Origin: Tanytarsus gracilentus
Taxonomy: Eukaryota; Arthropoda; Insecta; Diptera; Chironomidae
DNA length: 64,000 nucleotides
Assembly: GCA_038502055.1 (NCBI GenBank)
Contig: JAXRKN010000040.1
Span: 6,718,001 to 6,782,000 of the forward strand
Reading direction: 5' to 3'
Position 1 is the first letter of the stretch, and every line of letters begins with the position of its first letter. Of the stretch, positions 1-11,990 are shown piece after piece. Made by a program: the position numbers and the translations under genes. The notes beneath the pieces were generated by a model. That model made no database searches and was not told where the DNA came from. It was given only the letters and a program-made list of their open reading frames with translations.

Positions 1-261
1 TATTATTTTTCAACTACCTACTCAGTAAACTGAAATTCCAAATTTTTATTTTTTGAACTGAAAAATAAAAGAAAATGTTGGTGACATCAGTAAACTCCAT
101 TTAAAATGAAAATCCAGAAAAAAATTATTATTTGTTAAATCCAGGTCACAGAATTTTTTTTAAAAAATAATTATATTTTGACATTGTAAAATTGAAAGTT
201 TTATTCTGAAATTTTGTATAAAAAATGGTTGAAAAAAATTAAAATTGAATAAACGTTGATT

Positions 262-2700
262 TTATTTAGCTTTCTCGAGAATAACATTCAGTGACATCGG
301 CATGTACGTCTGCGAGTTTGCTGGATCTGAAGTAACACAACATACGGATTTTTCAAAATAACAAAAAAGTTTGCCGATCCTATACACCTGCTTGCCACTT
401 TCTCTTCTACCAGAAATGGGTGCGAAAATTATTCCTCTTTCAGCACATTTTTGTGAAACAATCTCTCTGTATTCGAGGTTTACATTTGACAATGGGATAA
501 TTTTTATGTTTGTAGGTTGAGATGGTTGACTGATTGGTTCTGGCATTGGTAAATTGATTCCCGTAGCTCTCTGCATTAGTTCCAAGGCTCTTCTAAAATG
601 TTCACTGATAGAAGATTGTTTTAAAACAGATTCAGTAAACAAGCCTTTCCATCCTGTATACCACCTAGATACTTCGTCGAAATTTGGCGATTGATTAAGC
701 CACAGCACAAGTGTTTGCATCCACTTAGGGAAAAAGTATTTGTCAAGTATATTAGCCATAACGAGTGGTGATAAGAGGTCATTCCATTCCCAGATTTGGT
801 TGAATATCTCCAAATCCTGTTGAAGTGGGTTGAAAACGATTTCACTCATGCGAAACTCGAGCTTAGGAACAACATTTTTGTAGAGGAAAATTGCAAGATC
901 CTCATCTTTAAAAACTGATTTCCATGGTTTAATCATTGCCAATGCTGACCGATCTGAAGGATGCCAAGCGCGAAAAGCTTTGGAAAGGCTATTTCTAATC
1001 GTTTTGTAAACATTTTCGTGCATTTTAGCGTCAAGTATCTTTGACCAAGGTAAAATCCATGTGTGAATGGGCACAATGTCTGTCATTGGATCCCATTCAG
1101 CGACAGCTTGAGTAATACGATTCAAAACGATTTGATCAAGAACATTATCGAGCATCCATTCGGGTAATAGCGATGACCAGGCATCAAGCAGTGCTGCCAT
1201 TTTAGCGTGATACTTTGGATTCCATTCAGCAGACGCTTTGCGGAAGCATGGAATGACTGTGGACCAGACAAGAGCTGGATATGGTTCAAAAACTGTGGTC
1301 GGATGGTTGACTGAATAATCAAGAAGAACTGCCCAATTTTTAATGACATTGACATACATTGTTGGATCCTCGAGTGGATTCCAGTTCTTCATTGTTGCAT
1401 TAAGAATTGGCGCAATAACTCCTGGTGCAAGGTCACTCAGTCCAAATTCTTTGTATTCATTGGGAAATGTAAGTTTGAGTTCACGGAAAATCTGTTCAGC
1501 TTCATCGAGACTTGGTTGATGATCAGTGTTTGTTAATCTTTGTACGAACTCCTCAACATCCTCAAGTGTTTCAATATACTTTTTCTCAAGGCCAACAATC
1601 TTCTCGAGTTGCTCTTTTTCAACCATCATGGATTGCTGTTTCTCCTCAGCTGTTCTCTGTCGCTTATCATTCGCAATAATTTCTTGTTCACACATATTAA
1701 CAATGATATTTAGATTGTGCATAAGTTCGGGCAATTGAAAGAATTGCTTTAAATCTGCTTTTTCACCAACATCATCTTCCGAAATTTTCATTTGACCGAG
1801 TGCATGATATCCGCTTAACACTCGCTTCTCAGGTCCTGTCATATCAATAATGACTGCACTTTTAGCCGGTTTGTTGCAGTGTGTATCATAAAGAACATAA
1901 TCTGGCTTTTTGCCTTTCTCAATGACATCCTCAACACTCTTGTAGAAATAGCGACTTTTGTGAGCCTTTTTACTCCATTGCTTTCCCTTACTTTCAACTT
2001 TGGGCTCCTCTTTTTTAGCAGAACTTTTCAACTCAGCTATTTTAGATTTTTTTTCGGGTCCGTAAGCACCAATTGCACCTCGTCCTTTTCTCAAATGAAC
2101 TTCTACAGGTGCTGAAATACCTTGATGATTCTTACCCAAACCTTTGCCAATTTGAAATCCCATTTGAAGCAGTAATTTTGCTCCTATTCCTCTCGTGTGT
2201 TGCTCCCATTCGCCTAAACCCTTATTTTTCATTCCTCCTTTAAAGCTTCTGATACCAGCAGTTTCAGATTCGACTGGCTTAAACGATGGCCGCACTTCCT
2301 CCTCTGAATCACTAGAATTTTTTCCAGCAAACCCGAACCCACGATGTGGCTCTTGTTCTATTTCTGGATCTTCATCAGATTTCTTCTTATCTTCTTTTTT
2401 CTTCCCTCCTTCAATTCCACCGCTTACAAATCCAATTGGCGCTGAAAAGTCTTTGCTTTTTCCTCCTTTTATGTTTTTGCGTGAACTTTTCTCAACTTCT
2501 TCTTCATCGTCGTCGCTATCATCACCAAAAACTCCTAAAAAATAAACGTTAAAAATTTATTAAAAAAACAATCTTTAAGATTCAATTTTCTTACCATAAA
2601 TTTGCTGCTTTTTACTTAGTTTTCGCCTAGGTCGGTTAGGATTGAATTCGTTATCCAGATCATAGTCAGTAATTTCAAATCTTTCGTATTTTTCTTCCAT
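262..2700 (-). CDS. TFIP11: TFIP11/STIP (septin-interacting protein 1) G-patch splicing factor, 2 exons
   Basis: Complete gene: exon 1 is 2700-2595 and exon 2 is 2534-262, joined across a 60-bp intron (donor GTAAG, acceptor TTTTTTAG), giving 792 residues. The N-terminus (MEEKYERFEITDYDLDNEF) is the TIP_N region typical of the family, followed by an acidic D/E stretch. A G-patch lies at about residues 150-194 (GIGAKLLLQMGF, GKGLGKN). The large central region (about 280-600), rich in repeated W/P motifs such as HTWILPW and YTGWKGLF, matches the GCFC-like domain. In other animals TFIP11 works with the helicase DHX15 to take apart the intron-lariat spliceosome in the nucleus. Family length is about 800-840 residues, so it looks intact. 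An AATAAA overlaps the stop codon region on the minus strand. Orthology is by recognition, not alignment. Confidence 0.93.
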
Positions 2701-2924
2701 TTTTTATGTAAAATAATTATTTTTCCGAATTTTTTATGTAAACAGTACAATGTGGGCAATTCTATATTAAAATGCCCAATTTTTTTAAAAAGTCATAGTT
2801 GCACTGTTAAATCGCCCAAATTATCTAAATCCTATTTGACCAAAAAGAGAAAAGTCTCGTGTGTACTGACTTTTTAAAAATATTTAATTTACATCGAAAC
2901 TAAAGAGCTTAAAAGAATTCAAAC
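2701..2924. promoter_or_regulatory. Shared divergent promoter region of TFIP11 and neuroguidin
   Basis: Only 224 bp separate the two start codons, so both core promoters and 5' leaders must lie here or nearby. The interval contains short related motifs, GGGCAATT (about 2754) and GCCCAATT/GCCCAAATT (about 2774 and 2812), in opposite orientations. I see no clear TATA box, which fits a housekeeping bidirectional promoter. Confidence 0.55.
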
Positions 2925-4746
2925 ATGGTAGAAGTGAGTATTAGTAATTAAAAAATAAATTTAATTTGAAGTTTTGTTGATAAAGCGTCGTAAAAACTTT
3001 TTATTTTATTTTTTTATATAAAATTTAGTTACAACTATTTGTGTTAATTCGTGCGTTTTAATCAATTAAAATAAAAAAAATATCCCGCGTACAGAATACA
3101 ATTAATCAGTTTAGTTTAAATTATCAATCAATTAGTTTAAATTATTTGCTCAATTAAGCACACATGGATTAACAACAAGAGTACTTTATATGGAAGTTCA
3201 GTAATAAATTGTCTTATATCAATATGCTTAAACTTCGAGTCCATCGTGAAAGATTAATGAATATGAGAGAACTCAAATCAATAAATTCCCATAAAATATC
3301 CTACATCTCATTCCTCATTTTTTTTCGTCCTCTCAACTCACTCGCGCGAGTTTCGACTCTCAATTGTCGCTGCTACTAAATTTTCATACATATATGCAAA
3401 TTATTATATGAAGTACGATTAACAAACTGTGTGTGTATGCATACACTTTGGCAGCAGCAAGGTGTACCAAATAACGATTTAATTGCTGTGCAGGAAAAAA
3501 AATACGAAACATGTTCACAGCCTGCCGCCGCGTATCATTTATTATTCATCTCTCGAAATCGAAACTTGTACAACATGGATATACATATTTTTATCGTATA
3601 TGTGCGAATAATTAAAATTAAATTAAATTTTAAAGGTTTGTGTGATTGTGAGAAAAAAAAATATTTCAGGACTTTTATGTGTCATAACTCATAACTTGAT
3701 AATAATTGCGAAATGAAACATAAATTATTGCAGGCTACGGACGATGACATAGGTACGCAAAATTCGGATCTTCCTCAAGCACTTCGTCTGATTGATGAGA
3801 TGAACAGTAGTGTGAAGCAAGTGTCAGATGTTGTCGGCAGCATGCTAAAGCGAGTTAAATCTGGTGAAATTTCAACCGATTTCGGGTTAAGTTTCTTAGA
3901 AGTCAAATACCATATGCTGCTAAATTATCTCATCAATCTTACTTATGTCGTACTGCGTAAATGTTCAGGTATGTCAGCCGCACAATGATAAATATTTCAT
4001 GTAGCATTGTCATAATGCAGAGTTGTTGAAACAATTTTTCATCCTCTTTATTTTCTTTTTTAGGCCAGCGCATCGAAAAAGATCCATCAATCGACCGTCT
4101 CATAGAAATTCGTACAATACTCGAAAAAATTCGTCCAATCGATCACAAACTTCGCTATCAGATTGATAAATTGGTCAAGACGGCCATCACTGGCACGACA
4201 AATGCAAATGACCCACTGAAACTGAAAGCAAATCCTGCTCACTTTAATGAGGACATTTCAGATTCGGATGAAAGCGATGAGTCCGATGAAGAATTGAAAA
4301 CGGAAAAAAGAAAATCGTCTGCAGCTACTGGCAGTAGTAGTGACAAATACGTTCCCCCTAAAATTACATCCATGCCTTATGAAGATGATGAAAGCAACGC
4401 ACAAAAACAGCGAGAGAAAGCAAGAAAGCGAGCCATCAATTCAGCTCTCATTGACGAGTGGAAAGAGGAGTATCTCGATACGCCGGTAGAAATTATGGGC
4501 TCATCGCGGGCTCAACAGCAGTTGTCACGGGAAATGAAAGATCGTGAACGCTATGAGGAGGAAAATTTCGTTAGATTACCAATGACAAAAGAGGAGAGGC
4601 ATCGACAGAAACGGCTCAGCACGATGGGTGCGTTAGGCGATGAAATTACAAGCTTTAGGAGCTCACTTGGAAGTAGTGAGAAAAGTAAGAAACGTAAGAA
4701 AGCTGGCAAAAAGGGAGGTAATGGTAAAAAAAGAAAATTTCATTAA
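2925..4746 (+). CDS. NGDN: Neuroguidin (Sas10/C1D family), 3 exons
   Basis: Exons are 2925-2933, 3734-3968 and 4064-4746, giving 308 residues. The first coding exon is only 9 nt (Met-Val-Glu then GTGAGT), followed by an 800-bp intron. Phases fit at both junctions. The Sas10/Utp3/C1D domain is clear: SGEISTDFGLSFLEVKYHML, then the conserved IEIRTILEKIRPIDHKLRYQ-type segment and QIDKLVKTA. An acidic Ser/Asp stretch and a basic Lys-rich C-terminus (nuclear or nucleolar signal) follow. In other animals neuroguidin binds eIF4E/CPEB and is linked to nucleolar small-subunit rRNA maturation. An alternative ATG at 3713 would require retaining the acceptor, so I prefer the 9-nt exon. AATAAA signals lie at about 4859. 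Confidence 0.9.
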
Positions 4747-7700
4747 CTTTTCCAAATATTTAATCTAGAATTTGGATTGAAATTTAAACAAATTTGTAGG
4801 AGTTGGAAAATTTCTCAAGATTATTATTATTTTTGTGATGTTCAAACAACACAAAGTTAATAAATAAATTATAATTTTTATTGTAATTTGAAAAGAAAAG
4901 AATATTACTAAAAATTTGAATATTTTTTGAAAATTAATTAATGGAGGAATTTTTTCTCAAAAACTATTTTTAAAGACTCAAACAAGAAAAAATTATGAGT
5001 GAGATAAATTTTTTTTCAGACAAATTGAATTAATTAAACTGAAAACTTCATAAATAGCTTTCTTTATTTTCACCTAAATAAATAAATCAGTTATCGCTAT
5101 AAATTTGTCTACGTTGATATTAATTAAAGTGTGAAAAGATCTTTTTATTACAAAACTCCTTGCAAAATTTACTTATTCTGGAAAACCTCGTCAGCTATGT
5201 ATATATGGGTACATAAACCCAATATAAACCATGTATGTTTTGCTGAAAAGCAAAAAAGGGAGAAAAAATCAAATTTGATTTATGGTCGCACCGCATTTGG
5301 CTCAACATACATAGCGTGAGATGAAAAGAAGGGCGTGAGATCAAGATGGTGGAAAAGCAAAAGCCAAATCGACAAATTTTCGAGAGAGACGCAAATAAAT
5401 CAAGAACAAAAATTATTTGGTTTAGTCTTGAAGACAAACTCAGAAAATGGTAATTTCTACTTTAGAAAAATTGTCACAGTAAAATTTATTTATCAGTTTT
5501 TAATATTTTTAAATTAATTTCATGATCTGGTGTCAAATACAGCATGAGGGCGAGGAGCTTTTCTTTACGACATAAAATGTGGAATAGAAAATTAATATAA
5601 TAAGATTCTAACCCTTAAGTTGGTAATTAAGTGGAAGTTAAATTTTAATTAAATTTAATGAGTTGGTTTAATTTGACATCGTTAGTTCATAAAATTGTTT
5701 TAAAAAATTTTCCAGATTTATATTTTAGACCTAGCTTCCCCATCTACATATTTTTTTTGTGAGCTTTTTTATTAAAATCAGGTTTAATCCAACAATAAAA
5801 AAATCTTCTGTGCTCCATAAGAGTCGTAACGTGAATCATTTCTCATTTTAATGCGAAAGAAATTAACCCACATAGGAAACATTCACCATGATCCTTTTAT
5901 CCAAAGAAATACGCTAGAAACTAAACTGAGCGTTTGAGGGATTACTAGGGAGGGTTCGATAATCATTCTCTCGCTTTTGTGATAATTGATGGGAGTGTGC
6001 AAAATGGAACATTATTGTTCTATGATTTGGAAAATTAACATGGCTTTGAACTAAAATTATTTTTCCATCGACGGCTCTGCTTTCCTCACTCGCAGTTTGT
6101 TGTACTTTTTTTGTGGAAATTTAACTTTTTTAAAAAATTGGAACAAAAATGCTGAACACGCTGATCTCTCTTTTAATAAAGGCAAAAATGAAAACCCTAA
6201 AAACTAGCTGGTTATAACACCCTAATTGACCGTAATGAGGATTTGCATGCAACCGTCTAATTTATTGCATGATTTTTGTCTATTAGAGATATAATGTAAA
6301 GAGGAATAATTAGTTTAAATATAGACTAAAGTCACTTTACTACTAAAACAGCAGTTAAACCAACAGCCGAAGCAAAGGAGAACTTTCCCAGCCAATACAC
6401 ATCCAATTAAAATGCTTTTCATCACCACCTCATAATTTTGTGGGAATAATTTTCGAATTTTCTTCTCGTCTTAACTATTTTCTCATTTTGTTGTTGCCTT
6501 TGCATAATATAAAGAAAATTTTCAGTATACACCATACAGCAGTTTATCGTCAAGGCGGCTTTTAAAGAGAGTTGTGGAACGAGTAAAAGGATCCATTAGA
6601 TAAAATGCATTGTTGCAAAAATGAAAGAAGAACACAGTTGGAAAATTTTTCATTTTGAAATGCAAAAACTTCTAGAAATTACTTTTTGTAAGTACTTATT
6701 CATGTCCATTCAAGTTTACCCTTTTATTTTTTGCTCCACACATAGACGAAAATTCAATTTCTCATTAAAATAATATTTTTCACAATTATTCCGGTGCAAA
6801 TAATGATGAAAACACGCACATGGGCTTTATTACCATGCGTCCATTGATTAGGGAGGCCATCTGCTTTTAAAAACATTTAACAGGACAGAACAATTTTACA
6901 ATTTGACCTAAATTTGAAGGGCGGCCATTTTTTGAAGAAAAAAAATTAAGAAATCGGTATTTTGTTCTGATTTAAATTTGAAGGTCAACGTTTTTTTTTC
7001 AAAATCTCTGGCCGCCCTAAAATTAAATACTTTAGGAACTAGAATTTATTTTCTGGGTAATTTTATTTAACTAAAAAAAGGATTACAATCTGACCAATTT
7101 CTTCTTAGACAAAATATTGTTTAAAAACCCTTTTTATAAAAAGGGATTAAGATTGTTGACATTCTCATCTCGACCAAACTCAGTAACAAGGAAAAACTTT
7201 ACCTAGCACACCAAATGGATAAAAATTTAGTTTATGCGGTCATTCAAGAAAATTGTTTTAATCCCCATGAAGCGTTACATTACAAAAGTTTGTGCTTGTT
7301 TAAAATTTTTATGTGTGTTAAAACTTTAATTTTCCTTGCTGCTATCCGGCACCATGACTGTAGATAAAGTGCCAAGAGGGGAAATGCGATGCTGAATTTG
7401 GCATTAATGGACACGATGAAATTATTTCTATTTTTTACGGTTCCTTTTTCTGATTTCCTTCTTATGTCAGTAGATTTGAAAAAATCTCACCTAAACCAGC
7501 AGTCTCTTTTTTTGACTCAAGCTGCAAAAACAGCTTATTGACTTTATAAATGCTTTAAAATTTTATTGCTTTTAATTCTCATACCTTGACAGCTGACATC
7601 CAAAAAAGTTGACTTTTATATAAACTTTTCAACAAAAAATCGAAAAAGCAATAATTGAATAATCTCCTTAGAAAATATCGTGAGAAAGTAAAAAATTTCA

Positions 7701-10700
7701 TTTAATTAAGTTCTTTTTTGCTATTGAAATCAAAAACAGAACGAGTAGTTAAAGACTAAAGTATGAATCAGTAAGAGGCTGTGCTGAGGTTGCAGAAAGA
7801 ATAAATTTTTTCATTATTTAGATGCTTTGTATTAAATATAAGTAAAACGAAAACCCGTGCATTTGACACTTGGCGCATTTCAAAATTATTTTAAGAAACA
7901 TTTTTGAATGATAAATTAAACTTTATATATCTTTATGGGTGGTTATTTATGAATTAGAAATATTCAGCATTTTCTGTAAAAACTATATGTTAGTTTTTCA
8001 AAAACCTACATTTTGGTCATAAAATAATGGATTAAGAGTAGATAAAGTTTTATTAAAATATAATTTTTGTATGGTGCATCGCGCTAAAATTTCTAAGTTC
8101 GATTTCATATTCTTGTCAAAATAAATCTTTTTAGCAATAAAATGCACTGCTTGGATCATAAACACGCGGATGTGCTTTCATATTCAGATTTCAGAAGTGC
8201 CATTTTTTATCGCGAACATACAAAATACAAAGAACAACTGAACTGTTTATTTATTAGAAACTTTTTCTCTCGCTTGGATTTGAAAGCGATATGCAATATT
8301 TCATTTTAGAAGTTGATAGTACAAACTGTAAACTCTTCCTGCTTCTTTTCTGCATTTTATTATGAACTAGAAAGTGTAAAGGAGCAAACTTTACCTCCAT
8401 TTCTGAATTTTTATAAAATGTTTTGCTTCTTGGATTTTTAATTTGGATTAAAAATTGGTCGTGGTATAACTTGCTTGAAATTCGAACTTTTACAGTTTGA
8501 AAGTTTTCAGATCGCGTTATTCTATGTTCTTGATTGACCATATTTTTTTTTATTGCAAAACGATTTTTATTATAGTAGTTTTATTATTGTAGTTTGTTAA
8601 CTGAAAATTAAAATAAAAAAAATGTGCTTAAACAAAAATACGATTGATCCGTGTTGCTCCTATATACTTACATGGAAAATATCCAAAAACTTTATTGTTT
8701 TCGAGAATACTTTCTGAATGCATTTACCACAAATACCGTCTCACCAACAATCGTGATGATGAAGAACAGAAAAAAGTTCATTTTATTTTTCTCGAGTTTC
8801 ATCATCTAAAACTCACTGAAAAAGATGTCGGTGGGAAAAGTTAAATAATGTTTTTCAAAACAAAACACTGCAACTAGGGAATAAAAAAATATCCAACATC
8901 AATTGTTTTTTCATTCAGCGTAATTTAAAAATTCAGATTTTAAAAAAATAACTGAAATACACATTGCAATAAATTACGGGGGTTGGAAGTTGATAAATGC
9001 ATTGTGTTTGGAGCGATAAAAGATTCTTCTACATTGAATAGATCATAATTTATGCAGCATTGTTTTCACGTTAATTGCATAATGTAGATCTAAGCGTTTT
9101 GAGATTTATTATGGTTAAAAATTTCAATTGAAGAAAACTGAAGAAAGAAACGAGAAAAACTTATTAATTTAGTAAAATTTAATCTTCTGATAAACACTGA
9201 TAAACATTTCTAAACGTAGAGTTTTAATTAAACATCAACTGTCAAAAAAATGCAGTCAAAATCTCCTTTAAACATACCATAACTACTCTTTCGTTCACAC
9301 TCTTTTGGTGCTGTGTATACTTTTGCAATACTCAATTGAAAAATATTTCTAGCTAAATATGAAATGATTCATGAAAAGTGCTGCTTTGAGATTTTTTCCC
9401 CGCCTGATAATACCGAAATTGAAAGAGAAAATCTACAATTTTTTATACTATGCAATTTTCAGGACGAATTAGCTATAAGAGACGAAATTTTTACGATTTT
9501 TTTTTACTCTATGCGAGTCGAAGCTGAGATTTCAATTCAACGAAATGGGAGTTGGTAGAAAATATTAAAAATTTATAATTTTTAATTCCAGTAATTCTGA
9601 CCAATATATATTGAAGAAGTCAGCAATAAAAGAGAAATAAACACAACATTGCGTTGATAAAATTTTCTCATATTTACTGTTGGGAGGTCAAAATATACAA
9701 CAAATAAGCATAGACGAAAATACGCTCGAGGACTCTTTTATCTACCGTTTAATATTTGCCATCATTCTGTATTTATTCTCTGTGTGTCTAAGTTAAGCTC
9801 TGCGTGTCTATAGAAATGCTCTCGAGTGTGGAATATGGTGTTGTGGTTGAATCATAAAATTTTATTTATTTATCTATCTGAATTGGCATTTATGCAATAT
9901 AAATTTGAAGTGAACCGAGTGTATATAAAATGGGTATAAAGGTCCATTATCATTTTACTGAATGATAAATATGTGGATGTGGCATAAAAATATCCTCGAA
10001 TGAAGAGAATAAGAGCAAATCATTAGACTAATGGATGTGCAGATGGCATTCGACTCCATATCATACCTCACTCGCTCATTTTGAGTTTGCCACTTATGTA
10101 AATCAGTAGTATTTTTGTCTTCGGTTACTGGTATTAGACTATTATTATACATTTAATTTTTCCTGTGTATTTTTTTTCCTCAAGAAATAATTAGCACGCT
10201 TTCAATAAATTGCATGATAAATGACGCAAAACTCTAAGAGTCATCTGGCAAAACGAGGTTTAAAGAAGTATATCAGAACAATATTTTTTGATCGGAACAA
10301 ACCGCAGCAAATATCGTCAACAACTACAAAACTTGAGCTCAGCATAAATTTATTTCCACCTATAGAACAATTGAACCTTGCAACAAACTCATAAAAAGGT
10401 CAGTGAATGGTAATATTTTTTACTGATCATAATTCTCTTGTTTGCATTAAAAGCGAAATAAAATTCCAAAGCGAAGAAAGAAAAAATATTTAGGGAAAAA
10501 TAAAAATAAAAATCTGGGATTAATTTTAGTGTACTGCCTTCATTTGGTTTTGTACTTTCCGTAGATTCTGAGTTGCATCAAAAATTTGTTAGAATCATGA
10601 TTATTAAAAATTGTAAACCTTTACAATTTATCCTTTAAAGCTTTTTTCAAGTCCTTTTCAAGTTACATAAATGTTCAGACAGGAAATTTTTGCACAGAAA

Positions 10701-11639
10701 ACAAGCATAAAGGCTTTGTAAAAAATAACACAAATTTTATATTTATGTCTCGCGATGTCTCTGAGTGGAAGGAAATAGTTCATGAGCATCATCTTTGAAT
10801 CTCTAGTCCTCCGGAAATATTAATCACACAAAATCAAACCAAAGTACAAGTTTTTGTGGAGAAAAACGCTCGACATATTGTGGTCATGCCAGCCACAGTG
10901 TATCCATGCAATCGAGTAATATCCAGCATTCTATTGGGGTTAAAAAAACGGGAATTGAGAGGCAAGAGAGACAAAGAGAGAAAGTAAAAAATGTGTCAGA
11001 CATTAGGATTTCATCCGTTTAACAATCATTCTGCAGCTGCCGTACTTCCACCCACTTTGCACACATACTGAAATAGGTACCAGTACAAAAAATATTATGA
11101 CATAACATAAGAAGGAAAATAAGCCAGAGAGAGATAGAAACTATTTTATTTGGTTATTGTGTGCTGGCTGGATGAATAGAGATTACGAAATTGAGAGCAA
11201 ACTTTGAGCAAAAAATATTGTTAGTCATGGTGGGAAAGAATTGATTTGAATTCTTATTTTATGCATTTATGAAAGAATTCTATATGTGACATGTTTATAT
11301 TGAATAATGTTCCATCGAGAATGACCACATATGAAGTTACTGAGATATGTTAATTTTTAATTGGTTTCATGATATTCATGATTCTAAAATTAATCGGAGA
11401 ATTGTGAGAGTTCAAGTATTATTAGCAGCTGTTTTCCTTGCAAGAAATTTCAGAACAGTTTTTAGAAAAAAAAAATTAACTTTGTTTCGTCTTAACTAGT
11501 TCAGTTGAAAAAGGGAGCTATAAAATATTATAAGATTAAATTTTATACTTTTCAGTACACAATTACTACAAGGACATCAAGAAATAAGAAGAGAACACTA
11601 ATAACAAAACAGCGACATTTATTTTCGAAAATATTGATC
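4747..11639. other. Gene-poor AT-rich interval between neuroguidin and the C-clamp gene
   Basis: No conserved protein, tRNA or rRNA was recognised on either strand. The open frames here are short and of low-complexity composition. I looked specifically for an HMG box on the plus strand upstream of the C-clamp gene and did not see one by eye. One inverted repeat with AGGGCGGCCA arms lies at 6918-7018. An Inr-like TTCAGTTG lies at about 11499, upstream of the C-clamp gene. Confidence 0.5.
6918..7018. repeat. Small inverted repeat, possible MITE remnant
   Basis: Perfect 10-bp arms AGGGCGGCCA (6918-6927) and its reverse complement (7009-7018) flank about 80 bp. The A-rich stretch after the left arm is matched by a T-rich stretch before the right arm, extending the pairing. 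The GC-rich arms stand out from their surroundings. No target-site duplication was identified. Confidence 0.35.
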
Positions 11640-11990
11640 ATGAAAGAAAAGCGCAAAGAAGCACCAGATAGGATGAAAATTAAGCAAAAGACCGGTGCAA
11701 ATGAGAAGACATTTTCCATTCGTTTCATGGGTAATTAAAATAATGTAATGGTTTCATTGGAAAATAATTTTTTACGTATTTAAGGACAAGCAACAAAGAA
11801 ATGTCGTGCGAGATATGGTATTGAAAACATGCCACAATGGTGCAAACAGTGCTGGTAAGTATCTATTCGAAATATTTTCACTTAATACTAATTAAGAGAT
11901 AAACTCACTTTTTCTATTTTCAGTAAGAAGAAAAAGTGCACTCGTTATTCGGATCCGTCGTTCTACGTTAACTTCATGATTATTGTTTAG
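11640..11990 (+). CDS. Stand-alone C-clamp protein, TCF/Pangolin-type (panish-like), 3 exons
   Basis: Exons 11640-11730, 11785-11854 and 11924-11990 join in frame into a 75-residue protein. Both introns are short (54 and 69 bp) with GT-AG ends. Residues 37-62 form a C-clamp: CRARYG, then WCKQC, then KKKKCTRY. The zinc-ligand cysteines are C37, C50, C53 and C59. TCF/Pangolin proteins have the same layout (CRAR[FY]G...WCxPCRRKKKCxRY), and in them this domain binds GC-rich helper DNA sites. The first 30 residues are Lys/Arg-rich with no HMG box or beta-catenin-binding region. C54 replaces the Arg usual after the third ligand. The frame is open upstream to about 11505 with a possible acceptor at 11554, so the N-terminus could be longer. 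Possible poly(A) signal near 12393. It resembles the architecture of Chironomus panish. The alternative is the 3' end or a partial duplicate of pangolin. Confidence 0.7.

Noticed and set aside
621..2552. Several open frames overlapping the TFIP11 gene on both strands
   Set aside because: They are shadows of the TFIP11 coding sequence in other frames, without independent features.
8254..8541. 95-codon open frame on the minus strand
   Set aside because: No recognisable motif and no support from splice or promoter context.
11505..11639. Longer N-terminus for the C-clamp protein
   Set aside because: The frame is open but begins without ATG, and a good acceptor at 11554 suggests either UTR or an upstream exon. 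The ATG at 11640 is the conservative start, though an upstream exon is not excluded.
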